Shown in pieces: positions 1 through 6,052 of a stretch of 15,735 bases of DNA. Origin of the DNA: Allomuricauda sp. (GTDB lineage Bacteria > Bacteroidota > Bacteroidia > Flavobacteriales > Flavobacteriaceae); contig JANQOD010000089.1 of the NCBI GenBank assembly GCA_028289745.1, positions 1 to 15,735 on the forward strand. The letters run 5' to 3'. The notes beneath the pieces are model-generated. The model was not told the DNA's origin and made no database searches. It worked only from the letters and a program-made list of their open reading frames with translations. Numbering within the stretch: the first letter of the stretch is position 1; each line of letters begins with the position of its first letter. A program made the position numbers and the translations under genes.

Positions 1-902
1 CTGCACACCCCGCCCTGGCAAGAATAGGGGGCATCGATGTCAGCTTTGAGCACGGCGTCGAGCACCAGCTCCTTTTTGTTCATGGTCAGTGTATGGATCT
101 CGTCATCCAACAGCACTTCTACCTGTGTCTTTCCCGACAGATTTTCAGCCAAGGTATCCTCTACCTCAGAAGGGGTGAAGAGTTCAAAAAAGATAGCGTT
201 GTCACTGACCCCATTCTTTTTCAAGGTCTCTGAAACAGTGTTGATCATATCTTCGGGTCCGCACAGATAATAGGCATCAAATTCGACATTCTTGAACTTA
301 TTTTTGAGGGCAAAGTTTACCGTTGAGGTTTCGATTCTGCCAAAAAGCGCATCATCGCCCGGGGTTCTACTGAATATATATTGAATAAAGAACCGTTCGT
401 TATATTTTTGCTTGAGCGCGTTGATTTTTTGTGCGTACATGACCTCTTCAGGGCTCTGGTTGCCAAAGACCAACAGAAATGTGCTTTTAGGATGCCCGGT
501 GAGTACCGTTTCGGCAATGCTCATAATGGGTGTAATACCGCTACCGGCAGCAAATGCCGCGATATTTTTGGCTGTGCCGTCCGGTTCAAAAATGAACCTG
601 CCTTCGGGGGGCATTACCTCAAAAACATCACCGGCCCTTATTTGGTCATTGGCGTAGACCGAAAAGGCACCATCTTGTACTTTTTTAATGCCCACGGTAA
701 CATGGCCAGAGTTGGGCACACAAGAAATGGAGTAGGCCCTTCTGATCTCTTGTCCGTCCAAAAGATGCTTCAAGGTGATGTACTGACCGGCTTTAAATGA
801 AAAAATGGACTTTAATTTTTTGGGAATCTCAAAAGAAATGCTGACGGCGTTGGGGGTCAACCGTTCAACGGCCGTTATCTTCAGAGGGTAAAAATCTGCC
901 AT
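1..902 (-). CDS. Ferredoxin-NADP reductase-like oxidoreductase with C-terminal [2Fe-2S] domain (PaaE/PaaK type), 3' end missing
   Basis: An open frame of 300 codons starts at ATG (900-902, minus) and runs off the left edge without a stop. The N-terminal half is a flavin-binding reductase domain with the FAD motif R-A-Y-S at residues 55-58. Next is an NAD(P)-binding half with A-G-S-G-I-T-P at 119-125, C-G-P-E-D-M at 214-219 and the F-F-E-L-F segment near 238-242. The last residues begin a plant-type ferredoxin domain, with cysteines 295 and 300 in Y-S-C-Q-G-G-V-C; the remaining ligands lie outside the window. Enzymes of this layout pass electrons from NAD(P)H through FAD and the 2Fe-2S centre to a partner oxygenase or other acceptor. 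The phenylacetyl-CoA epoxidase reductase PaaE is the best-known member, but many flavobacterial copies occur outside paa clusters, so the substrate here is unknown. It is predicted to be cytoplasmic and is divergent from the permease gene. Confidence 0.9.
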   Translation of the reverse strand, partial: MADFYPLKITAVERLTPNAVSISFEIPKKLKSIFSFKAGQYITLKHLLDGQEIRRAYSISCVPNSGHVTVGIKKVQDGAFSVYANDQIRAGDVFEVMPPEGRFIFEPDGTAKNIAAFAAGSGITPIMSIAETVLTGHPKSTFLLVFGNQSPEEVMYAQKINALKQKYNERFFIQYIFSRTPGDDALFGRIETSTVNFALKNKFKNVEFDAYYLCGPEDMINTVSETLKKNGVSDNAIFFELFTPSEVEDTLAENLSGKTQVEVLLDDEIHTLTMNKKELVLDAVLKADIDAPYSCQGGVC

Positions 903-918
903 AACCAATTTTTTGGTT
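903..918. promoter_or_regulatory. Perfect inverted repeat between -7 box and start codon
   Basis: AACCAA (903-908) and TTGGTT (913-918) are exact inverted arms around TTTT. The repeat abuts the flavin reductase ATG and covers the expected transcription start site. It could be an operator or a small 5' leader hairpin. The arms are A/T-rich, so chance is not excluded. Confidence 0.35.
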
Positions 919-919
919 G

Positions 920-927
920 CAAAGCTA
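920..927 (-). promoter_or_regulatory. -7 promoter box of the flavin reductase gene
   Basis: Read on the minus strand this is TAGCTTTG, an exact match to the Bacteroidota -7 consensus TAnnTTTG. It lies 17 bases upstream of the ATG at 902, which would give a very short leader. I see no convincing TTG-type -33 element at the usual distance, so strength is uncertain. Confidence 0.5.
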
Positions 928-969
928 CATATTCAAATTGTTTCAGCATCCGATTTTCAAAAAAAGCAG

Positions 970-996
970 TTGATTGTAACAAAAGCACTATTTTCG
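970..996 (+). promoter_or_regulatory. Possible promoter of the permease-ATPase-hydrolase operon
   Basis: TTG at 970-972 and TATTTTCG at 989-996 are separated by 16 bases. The second element differs from TAnnTTTG at one position. Placement 26 bases before the ATG at 1023 fits a promoter for this operon, but the match is imperfect. Confidence 0.3.
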
Positions 997-1022
997 ATAC
1001 CAATCAAAAAATTGCACCAACC

Positions 1023-2492
1023 ATGTTCAAAAGATTTATCAGTCTTCAGTGGAAGGCTTTTTTTCGGTCCGCATCATTTGGTAAAAGTGTGGGCATAAAG
1101 ATTTTCATGGCCTTTATGGGCCTTTATCTTTTAGCTTCCTTGGCTATTTTAGGGGGCACATTATATTTCATTCTAAGAAAATTGGCCCCTACAGAAGGTC
1201 CCATGTGGGTGTTGAGCCAATTTTTGATTTATTGGGTACTTGCAGAATTGTTTTTTAGATACTTCATGCAGAAACTCCCAGTGATGGACATAAAACCTTT
1301 GCTCATCAACAACATTAAAAGGGCAAAAATTGTAAACTATATACTCGGCAAATCAATTTTTTCAGGATTTAACCTGCTTACTTTGGTGACCTTTGTGCCA
1401 TTTGCTATCGTACTGTTGATCAAGGGATACCCGGCCGTCAATGTATCAGTTTGGTTGTTGGCAATGCTGGCCATGGCGCTTTGTGCCAATTTTCTGAACT
1501 TTTTGATCAACAAAAACGATATTGCCCTAGGAGTGATCATTGCGTTGCTGGTACTGTTCTGGGGATTGGAATACTTTGGCATCATATCCATAACAAACCT
1601 TTTTGGCCCCATTTTTCATGCGCTATATGCCTATCCTTTGACCGTTCTTATTCCCTTGGGGGTTCTTCTCGCCCTGTACTTCCTTAATTTCAACCACCTC
1701 AAAAAGATACTGTATTTAGATGGGGCCCTGAAGGGAAAGGCCAAGGAGGCCAAAGCCAGTGATTTGACATGGACCAGGCGTTTTGGGGAAATGGCCCCAT
1801 TTCTACAATTGGACCTAAAGCTCATTTGGCGTAACAAAAGAACGAAAACCCAAGTATGGATTTCACTGCTTTTCGTCTTTTATGGCCTTATTTTCTATAC
1901 CCAAGAGATTTATGCCAACATGGTCGGAATACATGTGTTTTTGGGAATCTTTATGACCGGTATCTTTTTGGCAAACTTTGGCCAATTTATACCCGCATGG
2001 GATAGTGCCTATTACGGAATGATGATGTCACAGAACATTCCCCTTCGCAAGTATCTTGAGTCCAAAGCCCTTTTGATAACCGTGAGTGTGGTGGCCATGT
2101 TCTTTTTGACCATTCCGTATATCTATTTTGGGTGGAAGGTTTTTGCCGTAAACACGGCCTGTGCCATTTACAATTTGGGAATCAACATACCTGTCATTCT
2201 GTACTTTGGGTCATTTAATAAAAAACGGATTGAACTCGACCAAAGCCCATTTGGTAATATGCAGGGCACCAGTGCAGTACAGTTTTTGGTCATGCTCCCT
2301 GTACTCGGCGCTCCCATTCTTTTGTTTTCCATTTTGAATTGGCTCGTTTCTTTTGAAGCGGCCATTTCATCTTTGGTCGGATTGGGAATTTTAGGTTACG
2401 CTTTTAAGAATAAATTGTTGGATTTTGTAACTCAGCAGTACGCCAACAAAAAACATGTTATGCTTCAAGGATTTCGACAAAAAAACGGATAA
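1023..2492 (+). CDS. DUF5687-family protein, ABC transporter permease
   Basis: This 489-residue protein is almost wholly hydrophobic, with roughly 11-12 predicted membrane helices. They fall into two halves (about residues 20-235 and 270-475) joined by a lysine-rich, probably cytosolic linker near 225-265. The N-terminus (MFKRFISLQWKAFFRS) and the repeated pattern at the start of the second half (LQLDLKLIWRNKRTK, near residue 265) look like the cytosolic elbow that precedes each membrane domain of ABC exporters. From family knowledge it resembles DUF5687, a Bacteroidota permease family encoded next to an ATPase. The ATPase gene follows after 24 bases, which supports a two-protein transporter. 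The cargo cannot be read from sequence. ATG 1023 is chosen because it gives the typical start; an A-rich tract precedes it. Confidence 0.85.
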   Translation: MFKRFISLQWKAFFRSASFGKSVGIKIFMAFMGLYLLASLAILGGTLYFILRKLAPTEGPMWVLSQFLIYWVLAELFFRYFMQKLPVMDIKPLLINNIKRAKIVNYILGKSIFSGFNLLTLVTFVPFAIVLLIKGYPAVNVSVWLLAMLAMALCANFLNFLINKNDIALGVIIALLVLFWGLEYFGIISITNLFGPIFHALYAYPLTVLIPLGVLLALYFLNFNHLKKILYLDGALKGKAKEAKASDLTWTRRFGEMAPFLQLDLKLIWRNKRTKTQVWISLLFVFYGLIFYTQEIYANMVGIHVFLGIFMTGIFLANFGQFIPAWDSAYYGMMMSQNIPLRKYLESKALLITVSVVAMFFLTIPYIYFGWKVFAVNTACAIYNLGINIPVILYFGSFNKKRIELDQSPFGNMQGTSAVQFLVMLPVLGAPILLFSILNWLVSFEAAISSLVGLGILGYAFKNKLLDFVTQQYANKKHVMLQGFRQKNG

Positions 2493-2516
2493 TCAACCCA
2501 ACACATAAAAAAAATT

Positions 2517-3254
2517 ATGATAGCAGTTCATAACCTTTCTAAAAAATACGGTGGCAAAACCGTACTGAACATAGATTCAATGAAGATTCCCAGAGGACAA
2601 AGCTTTGGCCTTGTCGGGAATAACGGAGCCGGCAAAACCACATTGTTCAATTTGCTGTTGGATCTAATTCCAGCTACAACAGGCCATATTAAAAACCATG
2701 ATATACAAGTGAACCAAAGCGAAGCTTGGAAACCCTTTACCACGGCATTTATAGATGAAAGCTTTTTAATTGGGTATTTGACCCCAGAGGAGTATTTCTA
2801 TTTCATTGGTGAGCTAAGGGGAAGAAACAAGGCAGATGTTGATGCCCTATTGGCTCAATTTGAAGATTTCTTTCATGGGGAAATTTTAGGGCAGAACAAA
2901 TATTTGAGAGACTTGTCTAAAGGAAACCAAAAAAAGGCAGGTATCGTAGCCAGTTTTATTGGCAATTCAGAAGTGGTGATACTGGATGAGCCCTTTGCCA
3001 ATTTAGATCCAACGACCCAAATTCGGTTAAAGGCCATTATCAAAGATTTGGCGGCCAAAGAGGGTGTAACGGTTTTGGTTTCTAGTCACGATTTAATGCA
3101 CGTAACGGAGGTTTGTGAGCGTATTGTCGTGTTGAACAAAGGTGAAATTGTAAAAGACATTCAAACCTCGGCCCAGACATTGAAAGAACTGGAAACTTTT
3201 TTTGCTGGAGGCGAATTTATTCCAACGACCGAAGAACCGCGATCGAACCCATGA
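2517..3254 (+). CDS. ABC transporter ATP-binding protein
   Basis: This 245-residue nucleotide-binding subunit has all main motifs. Walker A is G-N-N-G-A-G-K-T-T at 34-42, the signature is L-S-K-G-N at 133-137, Walker B is V-V-I-L-D-E-P at 153-159, and the H-loop histidine is 191 in S-S-H-D. The signature departs from LSGGQ, and the Q-loop glutamine position appears to be Asp80. Both changes are common among ATPases paired with exporter-like permeases of unknown cargo. It should couple ATP hydrolysis to the DUF5687-like permease encoded 24 bases upstream. Its stop codon overlaps the start of the downstream serine hydrolase, so the three genes are probably translated from one message. Confidence 0.95.
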   Translation: MIAVHNLSKKYGGKTVLNIDSMKIPRGQSFGLVGNNGAGKTTLFNLLLDLIPATTGHIKNHDIQVNQSEAWKPFTTAFIDESFLIGYLTPEEYFYFIGELRGRNKADVDALLAQFEDFFHGEILGQNKYLRDLSKGNQKKAGIVASFIGNSEVVILDEPFANLDPTTQIRLKAIIKDLAAKEGVTVLVSSHDLMHVTEVCERIVVLNKGEIVKDIQTSAQTLKELETFFAGGEFIPTTEEPRSNP

Positions 3255-4351
3255 TGCAAAGACGTTTTCTGTTGACCGTGTTAGTGCTTTTTCATGTCTG
3301 TGTTGAGGCCCAAATCAACGAACTGGCAAATGGCCAAACTTTTGACGGTATCATTACAGAAGAAAAAGCCGGTTTCATTTTTCAAAAAACTGCCCAATTT
3401 CCCAATAATATAGAATTGGCAATGGCCATTATATTTGATGGAAAGCCTGTATTTTATGGAGTCAAAAGGGAAAATGATACATTAAAGACAACGGTAAACC
3501 ATCGAAAAGTATTTGAGGTCGGTTCTATCACCAAAGTCTTTACGGCCACGTTGTTGGCAGGGTTGGTACTTGAGGGTAGAATTTCATTGAACGAAGATAT
3601 TGCCCCCTATTTGAATTTTGAACTAAAAGGAAATCCAGAAATAACCTTTGAACAACTGGCCAACCATACTTCGGGGCTTTATAGGTTACCGTCCAATATG
3701 GAATTGTTCACAAACCCCCAAAATCCATATAAGGCATATGATGATGAAAAGTTGGAGGAATATTTGACCGAAAAACTCAAACTGGCCCCTGAGAATGAAA
3801 AACGCTACAACTATTCAAATCTGGGAGCAGGCCTTTTGGGGTTTGTGCTATCAAAAATTGAAGGTTTGGGCTACCATCAAATGCTAAAAGAAAGAATTTT
3901 TTCAAAATATCAAATGGCCCGTTCGACCATTGACAACAAAGAAGTTGAAAACATTTTGGTCAAGGGCAGGGATGATAAGGGAAAAGAAGTATCCAATTGG
4001 GATTTTGATGTTTTTGCAGGAGCCGGCGCCATTCTTTCTTCAGCAGAAGACTTATCGAAATTTGCAATGGCCCAATTTGATGAAGGAAACGAAGAGTTGG
4101 GGCTTACCCGAAAAAGCACGTTCTCTATAAGTGATGGTCAGGCCATCGGTCTGGGGTGGCATATCACCAAAACAGAATCAAGAAACGAATGGGTCTGGCA
4201 CAATGGCGGTACGGGAGGTTATCGGTCTTGCATGGTTGTCGATATAGGGAAGAAGAATGCTGTGGTCATACTTTCAAACGTATCTGCTTTTCATCAAAAT
4301 TCCAATAAAATAGATGAACTTTGTTTTGGGTTGATCGAACTTCTTAAATAA
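3251..4351 (+). CDS. Exported serine hydrolase, class C beta-lactamase / penicillin-binding fold
   Basis: The protein has 366 residues. Residues 1-20 form a Sec signal peptide (hydrophobic core LLTVLVLFHVCVEA, likely cleavage before Gln21). The active-site motifs of family S12 serine hydrolases are all present: S92-I-T-K95 (nucleophile and general base), Y188-S-N190, and H317-N-G-G in place of the KTG box. This family includes class C beta-lactamases, D-aminopeptidases, esterases and regulators of peptidoglycan turnover, so the substrate is not predictable. The HxGG form of the third motif is usual for non-beta-lactamase members. The gene starts at ATG 3251, overlapping the ATPase TGA (ATGA); a second ATG at 3254 is equally possible. 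Coupling to an ABC exporter suggests a shared envelope role, but this is inference. Confidence 0.9.
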   Translation: MMQRRFLLTVLVLFHVCVEAQINELANGQTFDGIITEEKAGFIFQKTAQFPNNIELAMAIIFDGKPVFYGVKRENDTLKTTVNHRKVFEVGSITKVFTATLLAGLVLEGRISLNEDIAPYLNFELKGNPEITFEQLANHTSGLYRLPSNMELFTNPQNPYKAYDDEKLEEYLTEKLKLAPENEKRYNYSNLGAGLLGFVLSKIEGLGYHQMLKERIFSKYQMARSTIDNKEVENILVKGRDDKGKEVSNWDFDVFAGAGAILSSAEDLSKFAMAQFDEGNEELGLTRKSTFSISDGQAIGLGWHITKTESRNEWVWHNGGTGGYRSCMVVDIGKKNAVVILSNVSAFHQNSNKIDELCFGLIELLK

Positions 4352-4370
4352 TATTGATTGATAGGCTGGG

Positions 4371-4401
4371 CGTATCAAAAAACCTACACTTTATTGATAT
4401 G
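4371..4401. repeat. Inverted repeat in a convergent intergenic region
   Basis: CGTATCAA (4371-4378) can pair with TTGATATG (4394-4401), 8 pairs including one G-U, around a 15-base loop. Another TTGATA at 4358-4363 can pair with the same TATCAA, so two hairpins exclude each other. The region lies between the end of the serine hydrolase gene and the end of the minus-strand lipoprotein gene. It may help termination, but no T-tract follows directly; a run of Ts occurs only later, near 4441-4452. Confidence 0.25.
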
Positions 4402-4464
4402 GTCTATAATGATCCGTGCTTTGAAGCTCCGTTTATGATTTCTTTTTTTTTGAGGGCCAAATAA

Positions 4465-4722
4465 TCAAGGATACACCTCATAACAATCATCGGGATCTCC
4501 GGTGGGGGGGCAATAAGAAGCCTTACAAGCACTTCCCTGTTTCTCTTCGGCGATTTTGACACACTCTGACTCACTGACAAATGGGTGGTTGGTCAGTACA
4601 AAAGGTTGGCTAGTGCCTATGCCCCCGCAACTGATGCTGCAATTGCCTCCTTGTTCGTCAGATGAGCAAGAAAAAAACAAAAAAAGGGAAAAGGCGAACA
4701 CGAATAAAGGTAAAGGTCTCAT
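4465..4722 (-). CDS. Small cysteine-rich lipoprotein, function unknown
   Basis: This 85-residue protein begins with a hydrophobic signal (MRPLPLFVFAFSLFLFF) ending in F-F-S-C19-S-S-D-E. That is a lipoprotein cleavage site typical of Bacteroidota, so it should be lipid-anchored in the envelope. The mature part of about 66 residues holds six further cysteines: N-C-S-I-S-C, S-E-C, S-A-C, S-Y-C and D-D-C. These could form three disulfides. The C-terminal half (C-P-P-T-G-D-P-D-D-C-Y) is acidic and proline-containing. I recognise no family. It lies 29 bases downstream of the 191-residue exported protein gene on the same strand and is probably the last gene of that cluster. Confidence 0.75.
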   Translation of the reverse strand: MRPLPLFVFAFSLFLFFSCSSDEQGGNCSISCGGIGTSQPFVLTNHPFVSESECVKIAEEKQGSACKASYCPPTGDPDDCYEVYP

Positions 4723-4751
4723 AGAAGTATGGTTTCAAGAATAGGTTAATG

Positions 4752-5327
4752 CTATTGACCAATGCATTTTGCCGGCTCCATTAGGCTTGACCGAAGATTT
4801 TCATTGCGTATTTCATAGTCGAAAAAGGTTCCTAGATCATCGGTGCCATATTTATCCTCACCAACCTTCTCAGAAGAGAAATACACTTTTATATGGGCGA
4901 CGGGGTACTGGGTGAACAACTCTAATTGTTCATGGCCAACATTATAGAAAGGTCTATTGATTTCTGTCGTTACGGGAAGGGTAAATTTACCCAACAGCGT
5001 TCTGTCTGGGTAAAAGGTTTCAATGCTGCCATTTTCAAATTGTATGACCAACGGATTATCTTTTAAGATATCGATTCTTCTTCCCAACTCTCTCACAAGA
5101 ACCAGTGATAGGTAATAGTTTTCAGATGACTTGACAAAATTTGCCGAAGCTGCTTGACTGAATTTTGAGAATAGGGGCCTAGGCTTCGTCGCCTTCACAA
5201 TTTTTTGTGCTGTGAAATGCTTGTTCGCCCTGCGAATTCCCTTTGACGAATTCTTGCATTTTTGCCCAATGCCCGAAACACAGACAAGCAGCATCAATAA
5301 CGCGGTCATTTGTTTTGCTGTAATCAT
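4752..5327 (-). CDS. Exported protein of unknown function
   Basis: This 191-residue protein has a signal peptide (about residues 1-22, MITAKQMTALLMLLVCVSGIGQ). A basic stretch at about 23-47 follows. The remainder is a mixed alpha/beta segment with a YYLSLVLVRELGRRIDIL helix near 92-109 and a beta-rich part (residues 110-170). I do not recognise a family. The start ATG (5325-5327) overlaps the stop of the upstream gene in an ATGA arrangement, indicating translational coupling. Cysteines are few, so it is unlike the small lipoprotein downstream. Periplasmic or surface location is inferred from the signal alone. Confidence 0.7.
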   Translation of the reverse strand: MITAKQMTALLMLLVCVSGIGQKCKNSSKGIRRANKHFTAQKIVKATKPRPLFSKFSQAASANFVKSSENYYLSLVLVRELGRRIDILKDNPLVIQFENGSIETFYPDRTLLGKFTLPVTTEINRPFYNVGHEQLELFTQYPVAHIKVYFSSEKVGEDKYGTDDLGTFFDYEIRNENLRSSLMEPAKCIGQ

Positions 5328-5845
5328 AATTTCATTGTGATTTTTAGGGTCAGTGCATTGGTTTGGGCAGAAATATCCAGATCAATGGGCATATAGAGTC
5401 CGATCGATTTTTCCTTTAGTGACAATGGCTTCCATTTCTTAACCAATAGGCCTATCAGCGCGCCCAATGCGGCACCGCTACCTGCCATGGCCAAATAAAA
5501 TCCAGCGGTCTTTTCCCGTGGCTGTCCCAGGGGGTCTGTGTCTATATCGATGAGCAGTGCAGAAAGTGATAATGTTGCGGTTCCGAATAGTGCGCCTTCC
5601 CATAGATAATTGCCTTTAGGAATTTTTATCGATGCAATGTTCTGTATCGAAAGCTCTGCTTCCCTATTTTTTTTTGTATCGAAGTACCGGGCGGTCATTT
5701 GATCGATCTTCAAATCATTCACCCTGATGATCCGGTGATCGGTCAAGTATAGTTTGGCCTTCTTGTAGCGGTCACCATTTTCTGATTGTGCCAAGCCTTT
5801 AAGTGCGATGGTGAGTAAAATGAAAATTAGAAAAGTGTTTTTCAT
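5324..5845 (-). CDS. Small exported protein with glycine-rich hydrophobic segment
   Basis: I choose ATG at 5843-5845, giving 173 residues, because it places a classic signal peptide at the N-terminus (MKNTFLIFILLTIALKGLAQ). A GTG at 5872 would add nine residues ahead of the signal and is less likely. The mature part starts with a basic domain containing Y-L-T-D-H-R-I-I and K-I-D-Q-M-T-A-R-Y-F-D. Two hydrophobic stretches follow, the second glycine/alanine-rich (A-G-S-G-A-A-L-G-A-L-I-G-L-L-V-K-K), resembling glycine-zipper membrane segments. The C-terminus is a beta-strand-like run of hydrophobic residues. No family is recognised. It is first in a three-gene minus-strand cluster and overlaps the next gene by four bases. 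Confidence 0.7.
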   Translation of the reverse strand: MKNTFLIFILLTIALKGLAQSENGDRYKKAKLYLTDHRIIRVNDLKIDQMTARYFDTKKNREAELSIQNIASIKIPKGNYLWEGALFGTATLSLSALLIDIDTDPLGQPREKTAGFYLAMAGSGAALGALIGLLVKKWKPLSLKEKSIGLYMPIDLDISAQTNALTLKITMKL

Positions 5846-5871
5846 AATGCTTTGTTCGTATTGAAATACCA

Positions 5872-5883
5872 CTGTTATAACAG
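5872..5883. promoter_or_regulatory. Perfect 12-base palindrome upstream of the exported-protein cluster
   Basis: CTGTTATAACAG is fully self-complementary. It lies 27-38 bases before the ATG at 5845, where an operator or the promoter region of the three-gene cluster is expected. No TAnnTTTG box with a good partner was found beside it. Confidence 0.35.
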
Positions 5884-5929
5884 CAATGATCTTGTTTGGC
5901 GGTCACCATGTTGAAACATACAATGAGAC

Positions 5930-5945
5930 CCCGCCAATTGACGGG
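5930..5945. promoter_or_regulatory. 16-base quasi-palindrome in the same upstream region
   Basis: CCCG (5930-5933) and CGGG (5942-5945) flank the palindrome CAATTG (5935-5940), with one mismatched pair between. The symmetric layout suits binding by a dimeric regulator. It lies between the regulator gene stop (6053) and the cluster start (5845). Alternatively it is part of a weak terminator of the regulator gene. Confidence 0.3.
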
Positions 5946-6052
5946 TATAGGTTTCATGATAGAATAAAACTATGAAGTAAGGTGTTGAAGAAGCACCACT
6001 TATGGTTCAATTTCTTATACTTTTAGCTCAATCGAGTCTCTTTGGGTCAGGA

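Noticed and set aside
4441..4452. T-rich run as an intrinsic terminator of the serine hydrolase gene
   Set aside because: No stable GC-rich stem lies directly upstream of the run.
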